Assembly (NCBI RefSeq): GCF_028745735.1 | Contig: NZ_JAQZSM010000018.1 | Location: forward strand, 26,091-90,090 | Reading direction: 5' to 3' | Length of the DNA: 64,000 bases | Source: Roseinatronobacter alkalisoli | GTDB taxonomy: Bacteria; Pseudomonadota; Alphaproteobacteria; Rhodobacterales; Rhodobacteraceae | Shown here: in pieces, positions 18,466-27,652 of the stretch | Layout of the letters: every line of letters starts with the position of its first letter | How positions within the stretch are numbered: the first letter of the stretch is position 1 | Notes under the pieces: model-generated | The model's database searches: none | Told to the model about the DNA's origin: nothing | The model's input: the letters and a program-made list of their open reading frames with translations, nothing else | Program-made: the position numbers and the translations under genes

Positions 18466-19644
18466 ATGCGCGCGTTGGAAGGTGTAAAGATAGCCGATTT
18501 CAGCTGGGTTGGTGCCGGACCGCGGGCAACCAAGGATCTGGCCGATAACGGTGCGCTGGTCATCAAGATCGAATCCGCGCGCAGGCTGGATCTGGGGCGC
18601 CGCTCGCCACCATTTGCCGACAGCCCAAAAGATTACGACGGTTCCGCATTTTTTGCGCAATCCAACACATCCAAGAAAAGCGTCACCTTGAACCTGTCGG
18701 ACCCGCGCGGCGTGGACTTGGCACGGCAACTTGTTGGCTGGGCTGATGTTGTTGTCGAAAACTTTGGCCCCAACTACATGGAGCGTATCGGGCTGGGATT
18801 TGAAACCTTGCGCAAGATCAAGCCGGATATCATTCTGGCCAGTGTTTCGGTTGCTGGACGCACCGGCCCAATGGCCGGGTTTCGCGGATATGGCAATTCC
18901 GCCGCCGCCCATTCCGGACATGCGGCACTGTCAGGATGGCCCGATCGCCCCCCACATATGCCGCCGCTTGCCTATGGCGATGTCGTCGCACCAATGTTTG
19001 CGACTGTGGCAGTTTTGGCAGCACTTGAATACCGTAGCCGCACAGGGCGCGGGCAGCATCTGGATATTTCGCAGATTGAACCGATGGTTCATGTCATTGC
19101 CGACCTGTTCGCCGATCCTGATGCGGGGAAATCCGGAAACGCAGATCCGGTCATGGCACCGCATGGTGTCTATCGTTGCAAGGGGGACAAATGGATTGCC
19201 ATCGCCGCCGAAACGAATGCGCAATGGCGCAGTATATGCACTGTGCTGGGGCTGACACCGGATACTTGTTTTGAAACTGCGAAGGGGCGCATCAGGCATC
19301 TGCAACAGCTGGACCAGCAAGTTGCGCAGGCTATTGCGGCAAGGAGTCGTGATGACCTGATCATCGAACTGTCGCAGGCTGACGTGCCAGTAGCCGCAGT
19401 TCAGAACGGGCGCGACGTGTTTGAGGATCCCGAATTACGTGCAGCCGGTCATGTTGTGCCAGTCCAGCATCCGGTTCTGGGCACCAGCATGATGCCAACA
19501 CCACCAATGATCTTTTCGCAAACCCCTTCCGCAGTCAGTGCCGCGCCCTGTCTGGGTGCCCATAATGACGAAGTGCTTTCTGGCATTCTGGGCCTGTCCG
19601 CTGAACGTCTGGAAGAATTGAAAACCTTGGGGGTCGTCGCATGA
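18466..19644 (+). CDS. CaiB/BaiF family CoA-transferase, catalytic Asp replaced by Glu
   Basis: A 392-residue family III CoA-transferase-like protein starting IADFSWVGAGPRATKDLADNG after its first residues. The start is ATG 18466, preceded by GGGGGAATC; the in-frame start at 18442 lies in the operator. At the position of the catalytic Asp the sequence is GRGQHLDISQIEPM, so Glu replaces Asp. It overlaps the next CoA-transferase gene by 4 bp, and the two may form a heteromer as in benzylsuccinate CoA-transferase BbsEF (inference). Confidence 0.87.
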   Translation: MRALEGVKIADFSWVGAGPRATKDLADNGALVIKIESARRLDLGRRSPPFADSPKDYDGSAFFAQSNTSKKSVTLNLSDPRGVDLARQLVGWADVVVENFGPNYMERIGLGFETLRKIKPDIILASVSVAGRTGPMAGFRGYGNSAAAHSGHAALSGWPDRPPHMPPLAYGDVVAPMFATVAVLAALEYRSRTGRGQHLDISQIEPMVHVIADLFADPDAGKSGNADPVMAPHGVYRCKGDKWIAIAAETNAQWRSICTVLGLTPDTCFETAKGRIRHLQQLDQQVAQAIAARSRDDLIIELSQADVPVAAVQNGRDVFEDPELRAAGHVVPVQHPVLGTSMMPTPPMIFSQTPSAVSAAPCLGAHNDEVLSGILGLSAERLEELKTLGVVA

Positions 19645-20738
19645 GCCAACTGCAGGGCATCCGCGTTCTCGAACTTTCAGATGGTCTGGTCGATCTGGGC
19701 GGCCGGATGCTGGCCGAACTGGGCGCAACTGTCATCAGCCTGTCACGCAGCGCACCGCAGACTGACGCGCGGGAACTTGCATGGGGGCACGGCAAGCATC
19801 GATTTACCTGGCCAGAGGATATTTCGGCATTGTCGCGCATTCTGGAAGAAGCGGATCTTCTGCTTGAAGATCGCCGACGTGGGCCGATTATTCCTGATGC
19901 CATGCTGACAGGTCTTGACCAGCTGATCCATGTGGTTGCGCGCCCCTACAGCGCCGCCGGTCCCCGCAGTGGTCACGTTGCGACGGATCTGACGCTGATG
20001 GCGCAAAGCGGGTTGATGCATATAACTGGCGATCCTGACCGCCCCCCGCTGCGTTTTCCAGGTGAACAGGCATATGCGCTGACCGGCATTCAAGTGGCGA
20101 CGGCCGGCTTGATGGCGCTTCATGCGCGCCGCCGGACGGGGTGCGGGCAATGTGTCGAAGTCTCGGCTCTGCAAGCAACGACATTGGCAAATTACCGCGA
20201 AGCCATCATGTATGAGTGGACCGGACGCATAGGCAACCGCACCGGCAACCGGCTGGTGCGCGGAAAATCGGGGGTACGACAAGTCTGGCCCTGCGCAGAC
20301 GGTCATGTGACGTGGTCCATGATCGACAATCCGAACATGATGCGTGCCGTGATAAATGTTCTGGAACAGCATGATGCGGCAGGTGAACTTGCTGAAGTTG
20401 ATTGGGGGGCCATCCTTGTCGCAGACATGCCGCAGGATGTGATTGGCCGCTGGGAAGCCATTCTGGAAGCCTTCTTCGCGCACCACACCAAAGGTCAGCT
20501 TGGGCAATGGTCGCTTGAACTTGGGTGGGGGCTTTCGGTCATTCATGATCTGGATGAAGTGCGCGACAGCGCCCATTTACGTGAACGCGGCCTGTTTGTG
20601 CCCATCCGTTCGGGTGATGATGAGATCCCGCTTCCGGGACCATTGTTTCACCATGGCGCCGGTCACGATGTTCCCGTTCGAACGCTGATGCCAAAGCAGG
20701 CGCTGGACGATTTCCGCGGCTGGGAGACATACGCATGA
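19641..20738 (+). CDS. CaiB/BaiF family CoA-transferase-like protein lacking the catalytic Asp
   Basis: A 365-residue, somewhat short family III CoA-transferase-like protein (QGIRVLELSDGLVDLGGRMLAELGA at the start). The catalytic region reads GCGQCVEVSALQATTL, with Gln where active enzymes carry Asp, so it is probably non-catalytic by itself. ATGA overlaps on both sides place it tightly between two other CoA-transferases, which supports a role as the structural partner in a heteromeric enzyme. Confidence 0.85.
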   Translation: MSQLQGIRVLELSDGLVDLGGRMLAELGATVISLSRSAPQTDARELAWGHGKHRFTWPEDISALSRILEEADLLLEDRRRGPIIPDAMLTGLDQLIHVVARPYSAAGPRSGHVATDLTLMAQSGLMHITGDPDRPPLRFPGEQAYALTGIQVATAGLMALHARRRTGCGQCVEVSALQATTLANYREAIMYEWTGRIGNRTGNRLVRGKSGVRQVWPCADGHVTWSMIDNPNMMRAVINVLEQHDAAGELAEVDWGAILVADMPQDVIGRWEAILEAFFAHHTKGQLGQWSLELGWGLSVIHDLDEVRDSAHLRERGLFVPIRSGDDEIPLPGPLFHHGAGHDVPVRTLMPKQALDDFRGWETYA

Positions 20739-21919
20739 CAGCGCTTCAAGGCATGAAGGTGCTTGATTTTTCGCGTTTGCTGCCGGGGCCATATTGCACA
20801 TGGCTGCTTGCCGATATGGGTGCCGATGTCATTCGTATTGAAAACCCGCGGGAACTGAAAAAGCAGGCAAAGGTTTTCGGCTGGGACCGCCTGACCCCAA
20901 CCGGGCGCGCGGAATTGCGGCAGAATGACATCCTGTCGCGCAACAAGAAGTCGCTGAAACTTGATATTGGCAATCCCGATGCACTGGCGCTGATCAAGCG
21001 TCTGGTGCTGGGCGCAGATATCATGGTTGAAGATTATCGCCCCGGCGTTCTGGCCAGCCTGGGACTGGATTACCAAACACTTCAGAAAATCAACCCGCGC
21101 CTTATCTATTGCAGCCTGACCTTGTGCGGACATACCGGGCCTTACCGCGATAAACCCGGGCACGACCCGGTTGCCCTTGCTATTTCAGGGGCACTGTCAC
21201 GCATTGGCGAGAACGCGGACACACCTTCCTTCGCGGGGGTTCCGGTTGCAGATATCGTGACTGGCACGCATGCTGCCTTCGGCATTCTGGCTGCTGCAAT
21301 TGCCCGTCAGCGTGACGGCAAAGGCCAGCATGTCGACATCGCGATGAGTGATTGTGCAATGTCGCTTCTGGTAAATGTGCTGTCGCGCCACCCGGACCCG
21401 TCCACCATTCCACCGCGTGGGGCGCGGCGTGCCGACATGGGGTTATGGCGAACAAAAGACAACAAATTCATCGTCACAACTGACATGGAGCCACGCTATT
21501 GGCACCGGTTTTGCGAAGCTGTGGGAAAGCCTGAATTCACAGAGCTTCAGCATGATGTTCAGTCATGGCCCCGTATTCGGACAGAACTGCAAATCATATT
21601 TTCAGAACGCACGCGGGACGAATGGCTTGACCTGCTGACCGCCGCGCAAACCCAGTTCTGCGCCGTTCATGACGTGGCAGAGGCGCTGACGGATGAACAC
21701 AATCTCGCGCGGGGGATGGTCGTCCCGGTACAATCCGATACCGGGCGCGACCTTCAGCAGATCGGTTCACCCGTCAAGCTTACAAGAACCCCTGCACGGG
21801 TCCGCAATCTGGCGCCAGTTCCGGGGCAGGACAGGGATGAAATCCTGTTTGCAGCCGGTTTGGGTGCAAAAGACATAAAGGCTTTGGCCGCAGCCGGAGC
21901 TTTTGGAGAAGACTTATAA
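20735..21919 (+). CDS. CaiB/BaiF family (family III) CoA-transferase
   Basis: A 394-residue CoA-transferase with the usual start VLDFSRLLPGPYCTWLLADMG and the catalytic Asp retained in GKGQHVDIAMSDCAM. It overlaps the previous gene by 4 bp and ends 26 bp before the TRAP binding-protein gene. Of the three plus-strand CoA-transferases it is the one with a canonical active site. Confidence 0.9.
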   Translation: MTALQGMKVLDFSRLLPGPYCTWLLADMGADVIRIENPRELKKQAKVFGWDRLTPTGRAELRQNDILSRNKKSLKLDIGNPDALALIKRLVLGADIMVEDYRPGVLASLGLDYQTLQKINPRLIYCSLTLCGHTGPYRDKPGHDPVALAISGALSRIGENADTPSFAGVPVADIVTGTHAAFGILAAAIARQRDGKGQHVDIAMSDCAMSLLVNVLSRHPDPSTIPPRGARRADMGLWRTKDNKFIVTTDMEPRYWHRFCEAVGKPEFTELQHDVQSWPRIRTELQIIFSERTRDEWLDLLTAAQTQFCAVHDVAEALTDEHNLARGMVVPVQSDTGRDLQQIGSPVKLTRTPARVRNLAPVPGQDRDEILFAAGLGAKDIKALAAAGAFGEDL

Positions 21920-21945
21920 CAAAACCATCAAATCGGGAGGATACG

Positions 21946-22953
21946 ATGGCTTACTTCACGAAGACTGCGCTAACCACTGGCATAATCACCGTTCTGGGGC
22001 TGGGTATGGCCACAGCTCAGGAATTCCGGCTGACTTATGCATCGCCATATGGGCCCACTCATCCATATGGCGAAGCGGATCAGGCGTGGATTGACAGAAT
22101 TCACGAACAGACCGAGGGGCGCGTGGAAATCACGCCTTTCTGGGGCCGCTCATTGATCACAAGCCGCGAAGGCGTTGACGAACTTGCCGCAGGTGTCGCC
22201 GATATTGCGTATATAGCGCCCATTTACGCAAGTTCCGGGTATGAACTGTCGCGCCTTACACCATCCTTTTTCTATGGGTATGAGGATGCTCTTGAAGTTC
22301 TGGATGTGTATCTGGAACTGTGGAACGAATTCCCCCAGTTCGAGCAGGAACTGGACGGCGTAAAAGTCCTTGGGTTCAACGTGGGCACCCCCATGCACCT
22401 GATGCTGCGCGACCGCCCGTTTGAACAGGTCAGCGATTTGCAGGGGCTGCGCATCCGTTCGGCGGTTGACTATATCAGCGCATTGGCCGGTTTCGGGGCC
22501 GAAGGCGTTACCATGCCGATGACAGACACATATCCCGCACTGGAACGCGGTGTCGTGGATGGTGTGATCGCACCCTATGAGGCGCTGCGATCCCTGAGTT
22601 TCGCCGAAGTCATCAATTACTATTCAGAACTGCCCCACAGCCGCGGCGCCTACCCGTCCCGGGCCATGAATGGTGGCGTCTGGGCCCGCCTTCCTGCTGA
22701 CATTCAACAGGTATTCGAGGATAACATCCTCTGGCTTACCACGATGACATATGAACTGGCCGAAGGGTCCGAAGATGCGGGGCGCGCATATGGCGAAGAA
22801 ATGGGCGTCACATTCAACACCGTAGATGAAAGCGTCATCATCGAATATTCGGCGGCCTTTGCGCAGCCTGCACGGGAAACTGCAGAACGCCTTGATGCCG
22901 CGGGAATGCCCGGAACCGAAATCCTGAACCGCGTTCGCGCGGGTCGCGACTGA
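21946..22953 (+). CDS. dctP: TRAP transporter solute-binding protein DctP
   Basis: A 335-residue DctP-type periplasmic binding protein with a signal peptide ending about residue 25 (GMATAQEFRLTYASP). The conserved ligand Arg region GLRIRSAVDYISAL occurs near residue 167 and PALERGVVDGVIAPYEAL near 200. The ribosome site GGGAGGATACG is strong. Its ligand is presumably the carboxylic acid that the CoA-transferase/dehydratase-like genes process. Confidence 0.92.
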   Translation: MAYFTKTALTTGIITVLGLGMATAQEFRLTYASPYGPTHPYGEADQAWIDRIHEQTEGRVEITPFWGRSLITSREGVDELAAGVADIAYIAPIYASSGYELSRLTPSFFYGYEDALEVLDVYLELWNEFPQFEQELDGVKVLGFNVGTPMHLMLRDRPFEQVSDLQGLRIRSAVDYISALAGFGAEGVTMPMTDTYPALERGVVDGVIAPYEALRSLSFAEVINYYSELPHSRGAYPSRAMNGGVWARLPADIQQVFEDNILWLTTMTYELAEGSEDAGRAYGEEMGVTFNTVDESVIIEYSAAFAQPARETAERLDAAGMPGTEILNRVRAGRD

Positions 22954-22964
22954 CGCAGCAATCA

Positions 22965-23005
22965 GAAAGTGACGGGGCCGCCACAGCCTCGTCACTTTCC
23001 GTTTT
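22965..23005 (+). terminator. Intercistronic hairpin between dctP and dctQ
   Basis: GAAAGTGAC (22965-22973) pairs with GTCACTTTC (22991-22999), with further pairing inside, followed by CGTTTT. It probably acts as a partial terminator or 3' stabiliser that yields more binding protein than membrane subunits, a common arrangement in TRAP operons (inference). Confidence 0.5.
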
Positions 23006-23030
23006 CAAAAATTAGCCAAGGTATGGATGC

Positions 23031-23552
23031 ATGCGTTACGGTCAGCGCCTTCTGGAACTGTTTAGCCGGGTGTCGGGATTGATTGCGGTCAGTGGCATTC
23101 TCGCCCTGATGGCGTTGACTGTCGTCACAGTTGCCTTCCGCGCGGTGGGCATAGCCTTTCCAGGGACATACGCGATTGCGGAATTGTTGCTTATTCCCGC
23201 CATCAGCTTCGCACTGGTCTATGCAACCATGCAAAACGAGCATACGGGCGTCACCCTGTTCGTGGACGGACTGCATCACAGGCGGTTCCGGCTGACCCTT
23301 AAGGGCATCATGCTGGCCTTGGGGTCGCTGTTCTGGATGGCAGTTGCGCTGGCAACAATACGCGAAGCGATAAGGCGGGCTGCGCAAGGCGAAATGTCCC
23401 CGATCATCAATATTCCTGTCGCGCCCTTCCGGTGGATGATGGCAATCGCCATGATCCTGATCTGCGTGACGCTACTGTTCAAAGTGCTGCAATTGTTTCT
23501 TGGCCAGGACGATAGCATCAACACCCCCGAAAAACTGGAAAACAAACTATGA
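23031..23552 (+). CDS. dctQ: TRAP transporter small permease DctQ
   Basis: A 173-residue membrane protein with four hydrophobic helices, the size and layout of DctQ. The Glu-rich loop FPGTYAIAELLLIPAISF and the C-terminal QLFLGQDDSINTPE tail fit the family. It overlaps dctM by 4 bp (ATGA). Confidence 0.9.
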   Translation: MRYGQRLLELFSRVSGLIAVSGILALMALTVVTVAFRAVGIAFPGTYAIAELLLIPAISFALVYATMQNEHTGVTLFVDGLHHRRFRLTLKGIMLALGSLFWMAVALATIREAIRRAAQGEMSPIINIPVAPFRWMMAIAMILICVTLLFKVLQLFLGQDDSINTPEKLENKL

Positions 23553-24844
23553 GCACGGTCGCTATCGGTTTTGTCGGGCTTGCAATCGTCTTTGCGTTTA
23601 TCGCGGCGGGAATGCCCATCGGGTTTGCGATGGGGCTGGTGGGTTTTGTCGGGTTCGCAGCCATTATCAGCTTCGATGCTGCAGTAGTGCGCATCGGGGT
23701 CACGACCTATGGCATTGTTACGAACCACGCTATCGGAACCATTCCGCTGTTTCTGTTCATGGCGCACCTCATGTTTGCATCCGGCATCGGGCGCGACATC
23801 TACGACTTTGCCGCGAAATGGATCGGACGCAGACGCGGCGGGCTTGCCATGGCGACGATCGGGGCATCAGCGGGGTTTGCTTCGGTCAGCGCATCCAGTC
23901 TGGCGACGACAGCAACGATGGGGCTGGTCGCGATGCCTGAAATGCGCAAGCATAAATACGACCTGTCGCTGGCGTCCGGCAGTGTCGTCGCAGGCGGCAC
24001 CATTGGCGCGCTGATACCACCTTCCGGAATGTTCATCATCTATGGAATCCTTACCGAAACATCGATCGGCGCAATGTTTGCTGCGGGGATCATTCCGGGT
24101 ATTATGCTGGCACTTTTTTATATTGTCACGATAGCCATCATCTGCCGGATCAACCCTGATGCGGGACCGCGCGGCCCGAAATACACATTCCGCGAAAAAC
24201 TCGCCAGTTTCAAAACCACTGGCGAAGTGATCTTGTTGTTCAGTCTGGTCATGGGGGGCATCATCTTTGGTTGGTTCACCCCGACCGAGGCAGGCGCAAT
24301 CGGGGCATTCGGCGCGATTGTAATAACCGCCGCACGGCGTCGCCTGACCTGGGTCACGGCACGCACAGCAATATATGCTACGGTCAAGACAACGGGGATG
24401 ATCTTCGGCATCCTGTTCGGCGCGTTGGTGTTCAACAGCTTTGTAACCGTCACACGGATACCGCTTCACATTGTTGATTTTGTCAGCAACAGCGGCTTTG
24501 CGCCAATGACCATCTTACTGATGATTCTGGCCGTTTATCTTGTCCTCGGGATGGTGCTGGATGCGTCGGCGATGATGACCCTGACAGTGCCTTTGTTCTT
24601 TCCCCTTGTTACCGGTCTGGGGTTTGATGCGATATTGTTTGGTGTTCTGGTTGTGCGGATGACAGAAATTGCCCTTATCACCCCACCCGTGGGCATGAAT
24701 GTATATATCCTGTCAGGCGTTGCACGCGATGTGCCGCTGAACAAAATATTCAAGGGCGCATTTCCCTTCGTCGGTGCAGATATATTGCATGTCGCGCTAT
24801 TGCTCGCGTTTCCGATACTGGTGCTTTGGCTGCCAAGTCTGTAG
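23549..24844 (+). CDS. dctM: TRAP transporter large permease DctM
   Basis: A 431-residue large TRAP membrane subunit with about 12 helices. DctM motifs seen: GMPIGFAMGLVGFVGF near the start, GGTIGALIPPSGMFIIYGI near residue 150 and ITPPVGMNVYILSGVA near the end. With DctP and DctQ it completes the uptake system at the end of the MarR-controlled block. Downstream (24879-24906) a weak CGGCC/GGCCG stem precedes a six-T run and may terminate transcription. Confidence 0.92.
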   Translation: MSTVAIGFVGLAIVFAFIAAGMPIGFAMGLVGFVGFAAIISFDAAVVRIGVTTYGIVTNHAIGTIPLFLFMAHLMFASGIGRDIYDFAAKWIGRRRGGLAMATIGASAGFASVSASSLATTATMGLVAMPEMRKHKYDLSLASGSVVAGGTIGALIPPSGMFIIYGILTETSIGAMFAAGIIPGIMLALFYIVTIAIICRINPDAGPRGPKYTFREKLASFKTTGEVILLFSLVMGGIIFGWFTPTEAGAIGAFGAIVITAARRRLTWVTARTAIYATVKTTGMIFGILFGALVFNSFVTVTRIPLHIVDFVSNSGFAPMTILLMILAVYLVLGMVLDASAMMTLTVPLFFPLVTGLGFDAILFGVLVVRMTEIALITPPVGMNVYILSGVARDVPLNKIFKGAFPFVGADILHVALLLAFPILVLWLPSL

Positions 24845-25014
24845 CGTGAAGCGCATTGTTCATTGTCCGGCGAACCGGCGGCCGCAACAAATGGCCGGAA
24901 CGGTTTTTTGCTTCAACTTTACGATGCCGCCGTTCCCGGACTAGCCTGAAGCGGAGTTGTTATGGCTGATTCTTCGTTCTATATCGGGCAAAGCAGTAAC
25001 TGGACCGAGGATAT

Positions 25015-27117
25015 ATGTCTGTCAGTAGACGTGGCTGGTTAAAAGGCGCTTCAGCCTTGCTTGTAACACCGATATTCGGATGCCGGGATACCACACACAT
25101 GACAAGGATGCTTTGGCGCCAATGGCAATCGGATTGGCGCTGGATGGAAGAAATTGCGCAAAGGCGAGGTTGGCAGGTGACGCCGCTCTCAATCGCGCCG
25201 CCTGCCTCTGAAACTGCTGTCCAGGCACTGGAAAGCCTCCACGGGATGAGGGTGCCGCCGCAGCTTCGCGAATTGCTGACGCGCTATTCCGCGCATGTCG
25301 CGTTCGGCTGGTATATTCCGTCACATCTGCGTCCGATGCACCACCAGAACCTTCCAACGATGAGCGCGAACCGGTTTGCGATATGGGACATCGACCACAT
25401 CGCCGACCACGCGATTCCGAACTTTCTGGGCTTGAAGAGGCATTTGGCCGATATGGATCTCTCTGAAGCTCCGAATAGTCCTGAAATGTGGGAACATCAG
25501 TTTCCTGTCTACAATCTGGTCAATGGTGACATTATCACCATCGACATGTCAGCGCCCGATGAACCGCATCCGGTGCGCTATTTCAGCCACGAACTGGAGA
25601 TGCTGCACGGTCTTACGCTCGCACCGGATTTCATCTCCTTCGTAACCGAGATGTCGAAGCTTGGCTTCGCCGGAACGGAATGGGCATCGTGGATGCCGTT
25701 CGGCACGTTTGACGAGGCGCGGAACGCATACACGCTGAAGGCGGACAGTCCAGGTGGCAAGGCCTGGCTGGATTGGTTGGCAAAGGACCTCACTGAACCC
25801 GAAGCCGATGTGCCGCCGCAATCGATTTTAGAGGAAACACCAGCTGAACGCGCCTTGCTTACCGGCGCGCGCGCCAACGACATGGAAGCCGTCAAACTGG
25901 CGCTCAAGGCCGGGGCGAGGCCGGATGTCGTGCCAGACGGCAACTGGCTCTCGGACAACTTTGCCTGGGATCAGGAATTTTCGACCGCTCTCAGCTATGC
26001 CGTGCGCGCCAACAACCTGCCGCTTGCGCAGGGACTGCTCGACGCCGGTGCAACCGTGAATACGCGCCGCCTGCCGATGGCAGACGCGGTACAGGCAAGC
26101 ACGCTCGACACCATACAATGGCTGATCGGCCTGGGTGCGCGCGTTAACGGCTGGAAGGATGACCGCCATTGGCCAATTCACCTGCTAATCACGCAACGCA
26201 GCAAGCTGACGGCACCAACAAGAAGCGAACTGGAAGCGCGCCTTCGCAAGGACAACGAGGTCTGGTCCCAGGCAGACGACGCCACTGACCATCGGCGGGT
26301 GCTGCGTGACATACAGGAAAAGCGCCTTCGCGATCAACTCGCCGCTTGGATAGACCGGCCCACCTATCTCGCCATGCTTGATGCGTTGTTGAAAGCCGGC
26401 GCGGAACCCGACGCGCGCTGGGACAACGACACCACCGCACTGATGTGGGCGGAGGCGGATGATAGCGAGTTACTGTTGCGCGCGGGCGCCGATGTCGAGG
26501 CACGGGATTTCTCAGGCAGCAGCGCCCTGCATATGGCCAGACGACCGGATAAAATTCGTGTGCTCGTGGCCCATGGCGCCGATGTAAACGCCCTGGAGAC
26601 GCCGCCACCGGGCTACGAAAACGAATGGGCGTCGACTCCGCTTCAATCCGCACTGCTCCTTTCAAGGCTCGATGGTCTTGAGCGCGCCCGGACTCTTCTG
26701 GACCTGAAGGCGGACCCACGCAAACGGGATGCTCAAGGCCGCAGTACCCTATGCTACTGCACAACAGTAGAGAGCTTCGAGCTCATCACCGCCCACGGCC
26801 TCGACCCGCTGGAGCGCCTTCCCGATGGCGGCACCCTGCTGCATAACCTGTACAGGGCGACCAGTCTCCGTACCTCCTGGCCTGACGAAGTTGCATTCCT
26901 CGATTTCCTGCTTGGTCTGGGTCTGCCGATCAACGCAGAGGATGACGCCGGACAAACAATGCTCCATGTCGCTGCAGAACGGACTCAGACGGTCGAGGAT
27001 ATTGCCCTGCTTCTGGATCGCGGCGCAGATAAGTCGGTTCGCGATCGTCGCGGGCGGCACCCCGTTGATCTTGTACCGGGATCACTTCAGGAGATCCGTA
27101 ACCTTCTCGCACCGTGA
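25015..27117 (+). CDS. Ankyrin-repeat protein with Tat-like lipoprotein signal and SUKH-like domain
   Basis: A 700-residue protein of unknown function. The N-terminus has a twin-Arg motif (SRRGWLK) and a possible lipobox ending at Cys23 (PIFGC), so it is probably exported and lipid-anchored. Residues about 60-225 resemble a SMI1/KNR4 (SUKH) domain: a PPQLRELLTRYS helix, NGDIITID, VRYFSHE and LAPDFISFV. The remaining 470 residues are ankyrin-type repeats (LLKAGAEPDARWDNDTTALM, LLDRGADKSVRDRRGRHPVD). SUKH proteins are often immunity proteins, but no toxin gene is adjacent. Ribosome site GAGGATAT; no operon partner. Confidence 0.78.
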   Translation: MSVSRRGWLKGASALLVTPIFGCRDTTHMTRMLWRQWQSDWRWMEEIAQRRGWQVTPLSIAPPASETAVQALESLHGMRVPPQLRELLTRYSAHVAFGWYIPSHLRPMHHQNLPTMSANRFAIWDIDHIADHAIPNFLGLKRHLADMDLSEAPNSPEMWEHQFPVYNLVNGDIITIDMSAPDEPHPVRYFSHELEMLHGLTLAPDFISFVTEMSKLGFAGTEWASWMPFGTFDEARNAYTLKADSPGGKAWLDWLAKDLTEPEADVPPQSILEETPAERALLTGARANDMEAVKLALKAGARPDVVPDGNWLSDNFAWDQEFSTALSYAVRANNLPLAQGLLDAGATVNTRRLPMADAVQASTLDTIQWLIGLGARVNGWKDDRHWPIHLLITQRSKLTAPTRSELEARLRKDNEVWSQADDATDHRRVLRDIQEKRLRDQLAAWIDRPTYLAMLDALLKAGAEPDARWDNDTTALMWAEADDSELLLRAGADVEARDFSGSSALHMARRPDKIRVLVAHGADVNALETPPPGYENEWASTPLQSALLLSRLDGLERARTLLDLKADPRKRDAQGRSTLCYCTTVESFELITAHGLDPLERLPDGGTLLHNLYRATSLRTSWPDEVAFLDFLLGLGLPINAEDDAGQTMLHVAAERTQTVEDIALLLDRGADKSVRDRRGRHPVDLVPGSLQEIRNLLAP

Positions 27118-27652
27118 ATAAAGTTAGGGGCCCATGTCCCTGAAGATGCGCCCAAAGGTATGGGCTCATCCACCGGCTTGGCCGACCGCTGATCCAGACG
27201 AATGGGCATCGGGCGGGGCGATGTATGGCTTATCGCGGACATTCACATAGAAGCGGCGCAACATCCCCGGGAAAAGGCCACGCGGGACTGACCCCGCTGA
27301 CCTGACAGAGTGACAAATGCGCGTTCCAGGATATTGATCGACCTGGCATTTCGCGATTTGCGCGCTATGTCGAAATCAGTCGGTCGAATTTCGAACCCGG
27401 CGTCAAACATTAGTGCGTTCAGCCCCTCCAACACGCCAAACTGACGGAAACTGACAGGGCATTGGTTACTGCCCACAGGTTCTGAACGCCTGCAGCATCA
27501 CAGGACTTGAAAGTCACCAAGCCGTGCGGGCTGTATTTCCAGCGCGCGTGACAAGCTTATTGAACGCAGGAAGGACGGATCGTCAGCCTGCGCGTTTGCG
27601 GTATGCGGGATCAATATGAATACCGTTCGATACCGGCAACGCATTTTTGCCA
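27118..27652. other. 535-bp gap with no gene recognised
   Basis: The gap lies between the ankyrin-protein gene and the convergent end of the cobalamin operon. A 77-codon ORF (27243-27476, minus) is open but has no ribosome site or recognisable motif and is not called. Nothing else was identified. Confidence 0.5.

Noticed and set aside
27243..27476. 77-codon minus-strand ORF in the gap before the cobalamin operon end
   Set aside because: No ribosome site, no recognisable motif and Arg/Ser-rich composition; not enough to call a gene.
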